Shown one piece after another: positions 44,428 through 57,261 of a stretch of DNA of 64,000 nt; position 1 is the first letter of the stretch; every line of letters starts with the position of its first letter. The stretch lies in the NCBI GenBank assembly GCA_963971535.1, contig OZ020587.1, positions 155,579,668 to 155,643,667 on the forward strand, in the 5' to 3' direction. Source of the stretch: Notolepis coatsorum (taxonomy: Eukaryota; Chordata; Actinopteri; Aulopiformes; Paralepididae). Made by a program: the position numbers and the translations under genes. The notes below the pieces were generated by a model, which did no database searches, was not told the origin of the DNA, and saw nothing but the letters and a program-made list of their open reading frames with translations.

Positions 44428-44631
44428 TGAGATGGTAAAATGAGAGAAACCTTTATTAATCCCAGTGATGTTAAAGTAAAATGAGAGAAACCTTTATTAA
44501 TCCCAGTGATGTAAGGTAAAATGAGAGAAACCTTTATTAATCCCAATGATGTAAAGTAAAACGAGAGAAACCTTTATTAATCCCAATGATGTAAAGTAAA
44601 ATGAGAGAAACCTTTATTAATCCCAGTGATG
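44428..44631. repeat. 40-bp tandem repeat, five copies, left of the solo LTR
   Basis: The unit 'taaaatgagagaaaccttta' 'ttaatcccagtgatgtaaag' resembles a LINE tail end in reverse complement ('attaataaaggtttctc'). Two more units follow the LTR at 45639-45705. Confidence 0.92.
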
Positions 44632-45634
44632 TGTGGTAATATTGCCTTTGAATTCCATAACTAAAATGTGTGAATAATTAGGAAACCATAACATTATGCC
44701 TTGTATACTGGGTAGCAGCAGAGTGGGCTGCAGGGCTAAATGAGGACCGATACTAGAGACAGTTGCAGCAGATAAACAGACAAAGGTCACACCTACTGTG
44801 ACCAGATTACCACCACACCGACGGGGGCCACTAGCAGAAACCCGCTGTACTCAGCAAAAGATCACACCGACGGGGACCATTGACACCAACCCACACCCGG
44901 GGACAAGAACCAGCCCCGACAGGAAGACAATGATGGGGGCCACTCGGTTTATTGAGTCAAGATCCACACAGGAGATCGAAGAGGTGGGGGCAGCCAGCCC
45001 CACAGGAGACCGCCCACAGAAGACGCCTGATTGGACCAACTGTATTAGTAAAATGTGCTATTATTGGCCAGAAAAGATAGTATATAAGAGCGAACATATT
45101 GGTAGTTCAGGAGCCCAGACCACCCAAACCCCAGGTCTGCGGCTCCACCCCTCCCCACCAGAGAGACTGTGCTGCTTTTGATGTAAGTAAGCCGGATGGA
45201 ACCATTATGTTTGGTTAGAATAGAATGTAACTTAGCTTAGAAACCAGGCTTACTTATATGCAAAAAGGGCTTACAGTATTGTCAATGTATGTTCAAATTA
45301 TGTTAACGAATGACTGTTGTATGTACCTATGTTGGGGTTTGAGATGCAAACCTTGTTGATTCCTGTACACAGCAGACATGTTAATGTTTTCTGATAATCC
45401 TTGTATGTGAAAGGCAACCTTTTATTCACTCTTGGCCCTGGGTCAAATAAATCAGATGAGTTGAACTAGAGTTCTGGTTGTCTGGCTTACACGTTTATTT
45501 CTCATCTGCTTAAGTCAGATGAGGAGACCAACAATTCTATCACTTATGATCCTTTCTCCTCCTTCCAGATAGCAATCTCATTGTACTGTACAATAACCTT
45601 AGATTATTGTAGGATTCTATAGGAATATACTACA
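44632..45634 (+). mobile_element. Solo LTR of an endogenous retrovirus-like element (fossil)
   Basis: 1,003 bp, starting TGTGGTAATATTG and ending ATATACTACA, so it has TG...CA ends with short inverted termini. It is flanked by GATG on both sides (44628-44631, 45635-45638), a 4-bp duplication of the interrupted satellite unit. An ATTGGCC box precedes TATATAAG near 45081, and AATAAA lies at 45446-45451. No internal genes are present, so it is a recombined solo LTR. A 4-bp duplication suits gammaretrovirus-like or some Gypsy-type elements; the sequence alone does not decide. Confidence 0.75.
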
Positions 45635-45799
45635 GATGTTAAAGTAAAATGAGAGAAACCTTTATTAATCCCAGTGAGGTAAAATGAGAGAAACCTTTAT
45701 TAATCGCAGGACGGAGGTTCGGGGGTCAAAGCAGCAACAGCAAAGAGAATAAAGCACAGGAGAGGTGCGGCTGAGAACGGGAATCCAAACGGGCTAGGG

Positions 45800-46915
45800 T
45801 GATGATAAAATATAATAAAATAAAGATAAAGTAAACAAGCTAGGGTGATGATAAAATATAATAAAATAAAGATAAAGTAAACAAGCTAGGGTGATGATAA
45901 AATATAATAAAATAAAGATAAAGTAAACAAGCTAGGGTGATGATAAAATATAATAAAATAAAGATAAAGTAAACAAGCTAGGGTGATGATAAAATATAAT
46001 AAAATAAAGATAAAGTAAACAAGCTAGGGTGATGATAAAATATAATAAAATAAAGATAAAGTAAACAAGCTAGGGTGATGATAAAATATAATAAAATAAA
46101 GATAAAGTAAACAAGCTAGGGTGATGATAAAATATAATAAAATAAAGATAAAGTAAACAAGCTAGGGTGATGATAAAATATAATAAAATAAAGATAAAGT
46201 AAACAAGCTAGGGTGATGATAAAATATAATAAAATAAAGATAAAGTAACAAGCTAGGGTGATGATAAAATATTATAAAATAAAGATAAAGTAAACAAGCT
46301 AGGGTGATGATAAAATATAATAAAATAAAGATGAAGTAACAAGCTAGGGTGATGATAAAATATAATAAAATAAAGATAAAGTAAACAAGCTAGGGTGATG
46401 ATAAAATATAATAAAATAAAGATAAAGTAAACAAGCTAGGGTGATGATAAAATATAATAAAATAAAGATAAAGTAAACAAGCTAGGGTGATGATAAAATA
46501 TAATAAAATAAAGATAAAGTAAACAAGCTAGGGTGATGATAAAATATAATAAAATAAAGATAAAGTAAACAAGCTAGGGTGATGATAAAATATAATAAAA
46601 TAAAGATAAAGTAAACAAGCTAGGGTGATGATAAAATATAATAAAATAAAGATAAAGTAAACAAGCTAGGGTGATGATAAAATATAATAAAATAAAGATA
46701 AAGTAACAAGCTAGGGTGATGATAAAATATTATAAAATAAAGATAAAGTAAACAAGCTAGGGTGATGATAAAATATAATAAAATAAAGATGAAGTAACAA
46801 GCTAGGATGATGAAACAAAATATAATAAAATAAAGATGAAGTAAACAAGCTAGGGTGATGATAAAATATGATAAAATAAAGATAAAGTAAACAAGCTAGG
46901 ATGATAATACAAAAT
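45800..46915. repeat. 46-bp minisatellite, about 24 copies
   Basis: The unit is 'gctagggtgatgataaaata' 'taataaaataaagataaagt' 'aaacaa'. Copies are nearly identical. The variant pair 'agtaacaagc' plus 'atattataa' recurs at 46245-46275 and 46705-46735 (460 bp, ten units), indicating block duplication. Confidence 0.97.
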
Positions 46916-46924
46916 ATATAATCT

Positions 46925-47583
46925 TACAGAGGGTTAACCCTTTCACTACCACACTACAGTGGGTTAACCCTTTCACTACCACAATACAGAGGGTTAACCC
47001 TTTCACCACCACACTACAAAGGGTTAACCCTTTAATTCTCCTATTTTAGTGCAGGGTTTAGGCGTGAGGTCTCCAGTAAGGTTAGGCTTAAGGTAAGGGT
47101 TATGTTTATAAACAGGTTAAGGTTAACCCTTTCACTACCACTCTACCAAAGGGTTAACCATTTCACTGCGACACCACAGAAGGATAACCCTTTCACTGCC
47201 ACACGACAAAGGGTTAACCCTTTCACTACCACACTACAGACGGTTAACCTTTCACTTCCACACTACAGACGGCTAACCCTTTCACTACCACACTACAGAA
47301 GGTTAACCTTTCACTTCCACACTACAGCCGGTTAACCCTTTCACTACCACACTACAGAAGGTTAAACCTTTCACTCCCACACTACAGAAGGTTAACCTTT
47401 CACTCCCACACTACAGAAGGTTAACCCTTTCACTCCCACACTACAGAAGGTTAACCTTTCACTCCCACACTACAGAAGGTTAACCTTTCACTACCACACT
47501 ACATACGGTTAACCCTTTCACTACCACACTACAGACGGTTAGTGAAAGGGTTAACCTTCTGTAGTGTGGTAGTGAAAGGGTTT
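46925..47583. repeat. 30-bp satellite ggttaaccctttcactaccacactacaga, about 20 copies
   Basis: Units differ mainly at the 3' end (agag, aaag, agac, agaa). The last ~45 bases (47537-47583) are in inverted orientation ('gtgaaagggttaaccttctg'), so the array ends in a hairpin. Next comes a (caga)n run and the exon C donor. Confidence 0.95.
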
Positions 47584-47617
47584 AGACAGACAGACAGACA
47601 GACAGTTACATACTCAC

Positions 47618-47727
47618 TTGGCCTGGAAGGCGTTGTTGGTCCCCCGGTGGTCCAGGTCGTGACACACACAGCCCACCAGCAGCGCCAAGATCTCCACCTC
47701 CGTCAGGGTGTCCTGGAACCCTGCCGT
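47618..47727 (-). CDS. pde11a: PDE11A exon C (catalytic domain, HD motif)
   Basis: 110 bp: 36 codons [20 protein letters not shown] then [16 protein letters not shown], plus two bases of Lys. Acceptor CCACCAG|ACGGCA, donor [18 protein letters not shown] is the defining metal-binding HD motif of class I cyclic nucleotide phosphodiesterases, and NNAFQAK is the PDE11A form. On the coding strand a (TG)n run of some 100 dinucleotides ends about 30 bases before the acceptor. Confidence 0.98.
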
Positions 47728-47735
47728 CTGGTGGA

Positions 47736-47991
<256 letters not shown>

Positions 47992-48044
47992 AAATACATA
48001 GAAAGGCAAACAGATACACACATGCACACTCACGTAAGCAGTTA

Positions 48045-48461
48045 TGATATGATATTAGCATTTATAATGCGCCCCCCAGCCCGGTCCAGGGGGCGCAGCC
48101 CGGGGGGAAAAAATTATACGAATAAATGGACAGGACAAAGAAACAGGGAACCAGGCAGACGGACAGACAGAGAACATAAGAACACCTCAGACACACAACA
48201 CAACAGCAAAGTAACTCAGTGATCATCCAGAGCGAAAAGGTGGGTTTTAAGCGAGGCCTTGAAGGTCTGTATGGTGTCGGCAGACTTAGCTTATTCCACA
48301 GTGTCTGCGCCATCACTGCAAAGGCCCAGTTCCATCACATTTGTATACCTTCTACACTGAAAGAGTTTGTGATTTGTGGTAGTGATTTGCACTACCTCTT
48401 CTACCTCATTTTAGCATTTTGTTTAGCATTTTGTAAATTTTTTGTTTTGTATTATTGTATA
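48045..48461. repeat. Unassigned interspersed repeat fragment
   Basis: 'gcgccccccagcccggtcca' forms a GC-rich foldback with 'gggggcgcagcccgg'. The following frame containing KVGFKRGLEGL resembles words I have seen in a fish repeat, but I cannot name the family. No gene is supported. Confidence 0.4.
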
Positions 48462-49057
<596 letters not shown>

Positions 49058-49235
49058 ATTGTATATCTTGTATAGTGTACGATCTTTATTCTTTTCACTT
49101 TGTACTGTATGAAGCACAATCTCGGGAGAACGCGGACGTGCAGCGAGATTTATGGCCCGGATGAGGGGAACCAGAGGCGGTGTGCTGAGTGAGGCATTAT
49201 GGGTCACCGCGGGGAGAGAGCGCGGTCCCAGAGCC

Positions 49236-50115
49236 CGGTCCCAGTGTGTATGTGTACTGTATGTGTATGCGTGTGTGTGTCTATTTCTCTGTGTATATGT
49301 GTGTGTGTGCATGCATGGTGTGTGTGTGAGTGTGTGTGTGTTTACTGTATGTGTATGCGTGTGTGTGTCTATTTCTCTGTATATGTGTGTGTGTGCATGC
49401 ATGGTGTGTGTGTGAGTGTGTGTGTGTACTGTATGTGTATGCGTGTGTGTGTCTATTTCTCTGTATATGTGTGTGCATATGCCTGCATGAATGCACAGGT
49501 GTGTGTGTATGCATGGTGTTTGTGTGTGTGTGTGTGCATGGAGTGTGTCTATTTCTCTGTATATGTCTGTGTGTGTGTATGTGCATGCATGGTGTGTGTG
49601 TGAGTGTGTGTGTGTACTGTATGTGTATGCGTGTGTGTGTCTATTTCTCTGTATATGTGTGTGCATATGCCTGCATGAATGCACAGGTGTGTGTGTATGC
49701 ATGATGTGTGTGTGTGTGTGTGTGCATGGTGTGTGTCTATTTCTCTGTATATGTGTGTGTGTGTGTGTGTGTGTATGTGCATGCATGGTGTGTGTGTGTG
49801 TGTGTGAGTGTGTGTGTGTGTACTGTATGTGTATGTGTCTATTTCTCTGTATATGTGTGTGTGCATGCATGGTGTGTGTCTGGGTACTGTATGTGTATAT
49901 GCATGTGTGTGTCTATTTCTCTGTATATGTATGTGTGTGTGTGCGTATGCCTGCGTGAATGTACGTGTGTGTAGCATGTGTGTAGTGTGTGTGTAGCGTG
50001 TGTGTAGCATGTGTGTAGCATGTGGGTAGCGTGTGTGTAGCGTGTAACGTGTGTGTAGCGTGTGTGTGTAGCGTGTGTTTAGTGTGTGTGTAGCATGTGT
50101 GTAGCGTGTGTGTAG
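49236..50115. repeat. TG-rich minisatellite (tgtatgcgtgtgtgtgtctatttctctgtatatg)n
   Basis: Units combine 'gtctatttctctgtatatgt' with 'gtgcatgcatggtgtgtg' and 'tactgtatgtgtatgcg', eight times. From 49965 it becomes an 11-bp array 'gtgtgtagcgt'. A 'gcatatgcctgcatgaatg' subunit resembles, inverted, the 43430-43870 array. Confidence 0.93.
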
Positions 50116-50517
50116 CATGTGTAACACCACAGACTCCGCCTCTAACCACAGTCTGTTTGTTCGCAGAGTCAGGCAGCATCCGCCTCAGTGAAGAGGACAC
50201 AGGGGGCGGGACACAGGGGAGGCTAGTAGGACGGGGGTGGGCCGTGATTGGCCAGTGTTCAGATGAGAGACAAACACAGGCAATGGCCAGTACATCCCTG
50301 GCTATATATATAACATTCAGCCACTAGAGGTCGCACTAGAGCACCAGCATGTCATTTATCCAATCAGGTGCATTCCACCTGGGGAAATGGGAAGAGATTT
50401 AGTAGGAAAAGTTTAGTTTTGAATGTATCAACAAAATTAAACCAAGTTTTTGAATCTGGCATTATCCATGTTGGTGTTTCGTGTCTTGGCGATATATGCA
50501 AATGTGGGCATATTTAA
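50116..50517. other. Unassigned intron B-C sequence
   Basis: 'ttgttcgcag' followed by a 54-codon open stretch (50167-50327) looks like an acceptor on the plus strand, but no family match or donor is evident. I do not call an exon. Confidence 0.45.
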
Positions 50518-51483
50518 CACTTTGATTACCAGCCATGCGGTGCGCCTTACCCCCCCCCTTGAATGGCACCACCCACTTCAATGATAGCGCTCTCATATTT
50601 GTGAATGCATAAACTATGTCTTAAATTATGGCTATGTGTCTAATCTGGCCATCGCTTATCAATGACTTGTTTGCAGTCAACATTGTCGAAACGGATTGTT
50701 TTTTTAATCGGTTCATTTCCGTTTTTATACCATTTTGAAAAACTAGTTTTTTTAACGTTTCAGGAAAATATAAAGATTATGTGATAAACGCCCTTTACTG
50801 GAATATTCTGGAATACACAAAAAACGTTGAAATTTGTCTGCCTATTTATGAATCGTTTTCAAATAAACGCTAGATTATCAATAGTATATGTGTACTTATG
50901 CACGCTATATAAGCGGGCTGAACAATCGAATCTCTCATTTCCTGATCAGCACACACACGCACACACACACACACACACACATAGGGCACACGTTGATATC
51001 TCTGTGAAAAAAAATCCGATTATCCTAAGACTGGTAAAATAGATTCCTTACCTCAGATCAGATGTTCTCCAAAAAGATTATTCCAATTCCTGATCGCCAT
51101 TCCAAATATCGATCGCGTTTATTGATCCAACGCTGGATACTGGAAATATGTATTCCACGCTGTTTTGAGGCTCGGAAATGACTTGGATCCCCTCGGGTGG
51201 CTTGCCCGAGAAGGAAAATAGGGAAGCTGGATTTCCCCCCACCCATGTGTTTCATTCAGTCTAATCCAATGGGGTGCAGTACAACAGGGAAAGACGATAG
51301 GGGGCGGTATTTTCCCAATGGAGCTCAGAGAGAGTTTGCAGCACTAACGTGAGTCTAGATTGATGAAATATGAATTCAAATCGATAGTAAAAAAAATTAC
51401 GATTAAAAACGAGATCTCTCGTCGGCTGGCACTCAACGGTCGGCATGAACTAACGACATATCTCGTCGCTGGCACTCAAAGTG
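50518..51483. mobile_element. TTAA-flanked MITE (piggyBac-like)
   Basis: The ends are CACTTTGATTACCAGCC and (reverse complement) CACTTTGAGTGCCAGCG, each bordered by TTAA (50514-50517, 51484-51487). 966 bp without a transposase frame. A short (CA)n run lies at 50953-50980. A diverged relative is at about 3010-3345. Confidence 0.7.
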
Positions 51484-51487
51484 TTAA

Positions 51488-52589
51488 TGAGGAAGTGCCT
51501 AATTTGCATTTACAGGATTTGTAATTAATTAATCGAATTACTCACATTTTTATCGCATAACCATTTTAGGCCTGATATTCTATATTCTATAATCATATTT
51601 CAAATGGCATGTGTCCGGATGGCAGAATTCAGTACTGTATCTACAAAACCTTCTGTTTAATCATCTTCCATTTATTCATTTGCTTAGATTTTTCAGGTCT
51701 GGTAAATTTTAGCATGGTGTTATTCACAGTCAAATATTTTTTTATTGATATTCTCATTTGGTTCATTACAATTTACTCAAGCCTAGTAACAGACACAGTA
51801 TTTCTGACACTGGGAATACATTCCCTGAGATCCATAGATGTCCCTAGAATCAGATGCCAAGAACATGCAAATGGACCATATTAAAAAAAGTCTGTAAATG
51901 TGTATTCTACGTTCTTATGGAATGAATGAGATACAAAAAAAAATTAAAAAGTTTTTTGCCTATTAGGGGGTACCATCTCACCTTAACACTTATTTTGATA
52001 AAGAAAATACCACTTACAGCATCTTTAATCATCTCCCGCTTCCAGTAGCAATTCGATGATCAATTTTCACAAAACGGTGAAACGCAACGGTGCAGCAATG
52101 ACGTGTTTATCACAGGCTCCATGAGCAGAGTCCTCACAGCGACAGTTTCTAGCCACAGCCACAGATCGTAAAGCAAGCCATTTATTTCCTCGACTTGGAT
52201 GTGGACATGCTATCGCATCGCAAACCTTGAACTGAATTTCGAAAATCACTCCTGAGCCAAAATTCCGTTCTAGGAATAATAATATTCTTAGGCTCTGAGT
52301 GTTCTCAGAATGTTAGTGAATACAGGTCCAGGTGTTATTTAGTACACAAGGGACGTGTAGGAGTTGCAAAGAGTTCTTGTGTAGATTGAACTGGTCTCAC
52401 ACACAAAAGGCACTAACCCATCCATCCACATTCATTGCACACACATCCACATGCACATACTCACTTTAAACACGTTTAACACTACACACCATATTTTATC
52501 TATTTATTACAAAAAGATTTGCACTACATCCATACCTCATTTAGCTTTTCTTTCTTTTACCGTCCACTCATTCACGGTTACCGTCAGAA
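51488..52589. other. Unassigned A/T-rich sequence
   Basis: It starts with a relic of the 'ttacaggatttgtaattaat' family also seen at 35195. No frame, tail or TIR was recognised in the rest. Confidence 0.45.
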
Positions 52590-55500
52590 TTAAGTGTGTT
52601 AGTGTTAGTGTGTTAGTGTGTTAGTGTGTTATTGTTAGTGTGTTATTGTTAGTGTGTTAGTGTGTTAGTGTGTTAGTGTGTTAATGTTAGTGTTAGTGTT
52701 ACTGTGTTAATGTTAGTGTTAGTGTGTTAGTGTTAGTGTGTTATTGTTAGTGTGTTAGTGTGTTAGTGTGTTAGTGTTAGTGTGTTAGTGTGTTAGTGTT
52801 AGTGTATTAGTGTGTTATTGTTAGTGTGTTAGTGTTAGTGTGTTAGTGTGTTACTGTTAGTGTGTTAGTGTTAGTGTGTTAGTGTTACTGTGTTAGTGTG
52901 TTATTGTTAGTGTGTTAGTGTGTTAGTGTGTTAGTGTGTTAGTGTGTTAATGTTAGTGTTAGTGTTACTGTGTTAATGTTAGTGTTAGTGTGTTAGTGTT
53001 AGTGTGTTATTGTTAGTGTGTTAGTGTTAGTGTGTTAGTGTTAGTGTATTAGTGTGTTATTGTTAGTGTGTTAGTGTTAGTGTGTTAGTGTGTTACTGTT
53101 AGTGTGTTAGTGTGTTAGTGTTACTGTGTTAGTGTGTTAGTGTGTTATTGTTAGCGTGTTAGTGTGTTAGTGTTAGTGTGTTAATGTTAGTGTTAGTGTT
53201 ACTGTGTTAATGTTAGTGTTAGTGTGTTAGTGTTAGTGTGTTATTGTTAGTGTGTTATTGTTAGTGTGTTAGTGTTAGTGTGTTAGGTGTTAGTGTTAGT
53301 GTGTTAGTGTGTTATTGTTAAGTGTGTTAGTGTGTTAATGTTAGTGTTAGTGTTACTGTGTTAGTGTGTTAGTGTGTTATTGTTAGTGTGTTAGTGTGTT
53401 AATGTTAGTGTTAGTGTTACTGTGTTAATGTAGGTGTTAGTGTGTTATTGTTAATGTGTTATTGTTAGTGTGTTAGTGTTAGTGTGTTAGTGTTAGTGTG
53501 TTATTGTTAGTGTGTTAGTGTTAGTGTGTTAATGTTAGTGTTAGTGTGTTAGTGTTACTGTGTTAGTGTTAGTGTGTTAGTGTGTTAGTGTTAGTGTGTT
53601 AGTGTGTTATTGTTAGTGTTTTAGTGTGTTAGTGTTAGTGTGTTAGTGTTAGTGTGTTAGTGTGTTAATGTTAGTGTTAGTGTGTTAGTGTTAGTGTGTT
53701 AGTGTGTTTGTGTTAGTGTGTTAGTTAGTGTGTTAGTGTTAGTGTGGTAGTGTGTTAGTGTTAGTGTGTTAAGTGTTAGTGTGTTAGTGTTAGTGTGTTA
53801 GTGTGTTAGTGTTAGTGTTAGTGTGTTAGTGTGTTTGTGTTAGTGTGTTAGTTAGTGTGTTAGTGTGTTAGTGTTAGTGTGTTAAGTGTTAGTGTTAGTG
53901 TGTTAGTGTTAGTGTGTTAAGTGTTAGTGTGTTAGTGTGTTAGTGTTAGTGTGTTAGTGTGTTAGTGTGTTAGTGTTAGTGTGTTAAGTGTTAGTGTTAG
54001 TGTGTTAGTGTTAGTGTGTTAGTGTTAGTGTGTTAGTGTGTTAGTGTGTTAGTGTTAGTATGTTAGTGTTAGTGTGTTAGTGTGTTAGTGTGTTAGTGTT
54101 AGTGTGTTAAGTGTTAGTGTGTTAGTGTGTTAGTGTTAGTGTGTTAGTGTTAGTGTGTTAGTGTTAGTGTTAGTGTGTTGGTGTGTTGGTGTGTCAGTGT
54201 GTTAGTGTGTTAGTGTTAATGTTAGTGTGTTAGTGTTAGTGTGTTAGTGTGTTAGTGTGTCAGTGTGTTAGTGTGTTAGTGTTATTGTTAGTGTGTTATT
54301 GTTAGTGTGTTAGTGTGTTAGTGGTATTGTGTTGGTGTGTTGGTGTGTCAGTGTGTTAGTGTTAATGTTAGTGTGTTAGTGTGTTAGTGTTATTGTTAGT
54401 GTGTTAGTGTGTCAGTGTTAGTGTTATTGTTAGTGTGTTAGTGTGTTAGTGTTAGTGTGTTAATGTTAGTGTTAGTGTGTTAGTGTTAGTGTGTTAGTGT
54501 GTTAATGTTAGTGTTATTGTTAGTGTGTTAGTGTGTTAGTGTTAGTGTGTTAATGTTAGTGTTAGTGTTAGTGTGTTAGTGTTAGTGTGTTAGTGTGTTA
54601 GTGTTAGTGTTATTGTTAGTGTGTTAGTGTTATTGTTAGTGTGTTAGTGTGTCAGTGTTAGTGTTATTGTTAGTGTGTTAGTGTGTTAGTGTTAGTGTGT
54701 TAGTGTGTTAGTGTGTTAGTGTGTTAATGTTAGTGTTAGTGTGTTAGTGTTTGTGTGTTAGTGTGTTAGTGTTAGTGTGTTTGAGTGTGTTAGTGTTAGT
54801 GTGTTTGTGTGTTAGTGTGTTAGTGTTAGTGTGTTAGTGTTAGTGTGTTAGTGTTAGTGTGTTAGTGTGTTAGTGTGTTAGTGTTAGTGTGTTAGTGTTA
54901 GTGTTAGCGTGTTAGTGTTAGTGTGTTAGTGTTAGTGTGTTAGTGTGAGTGTGTTAGTGTGTTAGTGTTAGTGTTAGTGTGTTAGTGTTAGTGTGTTAGT
55001 GTTAGTGTGTTAGTGTGTTAGTGTTAGTGTTAGTGTTAGTGTGTTAGTGTGTTAGTGTGTTAGTGTTAGTGTTATTGTTAGTGTGTTAGTGTGTTAGTGT
55101 GTTAGTGTGTTAGTGTTACTGTGTTAATGTAGGTGTTAGTGTGTTATTGTTAGTGTGTTATTGTTAGTGTGTTAGTGTTAGTGTGTTAGTGTGTTAGTGT
55201 TAGTGTGTTATTGTTAGTGTGTTAATGTTAGTGTTAGTGTGTTAGTGTTACTGTGTTAGTGTTAGTGTGTTAGTGTGTTAGTGTTAGTGTGTTAGTGTGT
55301 TATTGTTAGTGTGTTAGTGTGTTAGTGTTAGTGTTAGTGTGTTAGTGTGTTAATGTTAGTGTTAGTGTGTTAGTGTTAGTGTGTTAGTGTTAGTGTGTTA
55401 GTGTGTTTGTGTTAGTGTGTTAGTTAGTGTGTTAGTGTTAGTGTGGTAGTGTGTTAGTGTTAGTGTGGTAAGTGTTAGTGTTAGTGTGTTAGTGTTAGTG

Positions 55501-56929
55501 TGTTAGTGTTAGTGTTAGTGTGTTAGTGTGTTTGTGTTAGTGTGTTAGTTAGTGTGTTAGTGTTAGTGTGTTAAGTGTTAGTGTTAGTGTGTTAGTGTGT
55601 TAGTGTTAGTGTGTTAGTGTTAGTGTGTTAGTGTGTTAGTGTTAGTGTGTTAAGTGTTAGTGTTAGTGTGTTAGTGTTAGTGTGTTAGTGTGTTAGTGTT
55701 AGTGTTAGTGTGTTAGTGTGTTAGTGTGTTAGTATTAGTGTGTTAAGTGTTAGTGTGTTAGTGTGTTAGTGTTAGTGTGTTGGTGTGTTAGTGTGTCAGT
55801 GTGTTAGTGTTAATGTTAGTGTGTTAGTGTTAGTGTGTTAGTGTGTTAGTGTGTTAGTGTGTCAGTGTGTTAGTGTGTTAGTGTTATTGTTAGTGTGTTA
55901 GTGTGTTAGTGGTATTGTGTTGGTGTGTTGGTGTGTCAGTGTGTTAGTGTTAATGTTAGTGTGTTAGTGTTATTGTTAGTGTTATTGTTAGTGTGTTAGT
56001 GTGTCAGTGTTAGTGTTATTGTTAGTGTGTTAGTGTGTTAGTGTTAGTGTGTTAATGTTAGTGTTAGTGTGTTAGTGTTAGTGTGTTAGTGTGTTAGTGT
56101 GTTAATGTTAGTGTTATTGTTAGTGTGTTAGTGTGTTAGTGTTAGTGTGTTAATGTTAGTGTTAGTGTTAGTGTGTTAGTGTTAGTGTGTTAGTGTGTTA
56201 GTGTTAGTGTGTTAGTGTTAGTGTTATTGTTAGTGTGTTAGTGTTATTGTTAGTGTGTTAGTGTGTCAGTGTTAGTGTTATTGTTAGTGTGTTAGTGTGT
56301 TAGTGTGTTAGTGTTAGTGTGTTAGTGTGTTAGTGTGTTAATGTTAGTGTTAGTGTGTTAGTGTGTTAGTGTTTGTGTGTTAGTGTGTTAGTGTTAGTGT
56401 GTTTGAGTGTGTTAGTGTTAGTGTGTTAGTGTTAGTGTGTTAGTGTTAGTGTGTTAGTGTTAGTGTGTTAGTGTTAGTGTGTTAGTGTGTTAGTGTTAGT
56501 GTGTTAGTGTGTTAGTGTTAGTGTGTTAGTGTTAGTGTGTTAGTGTGTTAGTGTTAGTGTTAGTGTGTTAGTGTTAGTGTGTTAGTGTGAGTGTGTTAGT
56601 GTTAGTGTGTTAGTGTTAGTGTGTTAGTGTTAGTGTGTTAGTGTTAGTGTTAGTGTTAGTGTGTTAGTGTGTTAGTGTGTTAGTGTTAGTGTGTTAGTGT
56701 GTTAGTGTTAGTGTTAGTGTGTTAGTGTGTTAGTGTGTTAGTGTTAGTGTGTTAGTGTTAGTGTTAGTGTGTTAGTGTGTTAGTGTTAGTGTGTTAGTGT
56801 TAGTGTGTTAGTGTGTTAGTGTTAGTGTGTTAGTGTGTTAGTGTTAGTGTGTTAGTGTGTTAATGTTAGTGTTAGTGTGTTAGGGTGTTAGTGTGTTAGT
56901 GTTAGTGTGTTAGTGTGTTAGTGTGTTAC
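52590..56929. repeat. GTGTTA/GTTAGT low-complexity satellite, 4.3 kb
   Basis: An irregular mixture of 6-bp (gttagt) and 8-bp (gtgttagt) steps with rare att, act, aat and cag variants. Longer blocks repeat, e.g. 'tgtgttggtgtgttggtgtg' 'tcagtg' near 54180, 54335 and 55915. It runs up to the donor of exon B, and a copy of the donor (ggttaccgtcag) stands at its far end (52578-52589). Confidence 0.95.
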
Positions 56930-57037
56930 CGTCAGGATGGCGAACATGCACTGGCACACGTTGAAGGCGTGCCTCCAGTTGTGGTACAGCACCATGCGGT
57001 AGTTCTTTCTGACCGTCAGTAGCCACCGGCACAGCGT
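56930..57037 (-). CDS. pde11a: PDE11A exon B (catalytic domain, HNxxH motif)
   Basis: 108 bp, 36 codons, phase 0 both sides: acceptor CTCCAG|ACGCTG, donor ACG|GTAACA. It encodes [20 protein letters not shown] then [24 protein letters not shown] contains the first metal-binding histidines and the catalytic proton-donor histidine of the PDE superfamily. Relative to mammals, as I recall them, the only changes are Leu to Cys and Met to Ile near the end. Confidence 0.98.
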
Positions 57038-57261
57038 CTGGAGACACAAACACAAGAGGTCAGAGGTCAAGGCTGCTTTAGGAGTGGGCGTTCCCACCCA
57101 GTGGTCCAGAGGTCAAGTGAAAAGATGGGTTGGTTGACCTTTCCCAAGCTCCCAAGCTTTAGGGGAGCAACAGTTGAGGTACCCATGTACATGTCAAAAT
57201 ACTTCCCAAAGGTCAGTGAATACCACGACCACGACACCAGAGGGAGCTCCACAAATCATGT

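Noticed and set aside
50167-50327. Possible plus-strand exon after 'ttgttcgcag'
   Set aside because: It has an acceptor-like start and 54 open codons, but no donor, no recognisable protein and no neighbouring exon.
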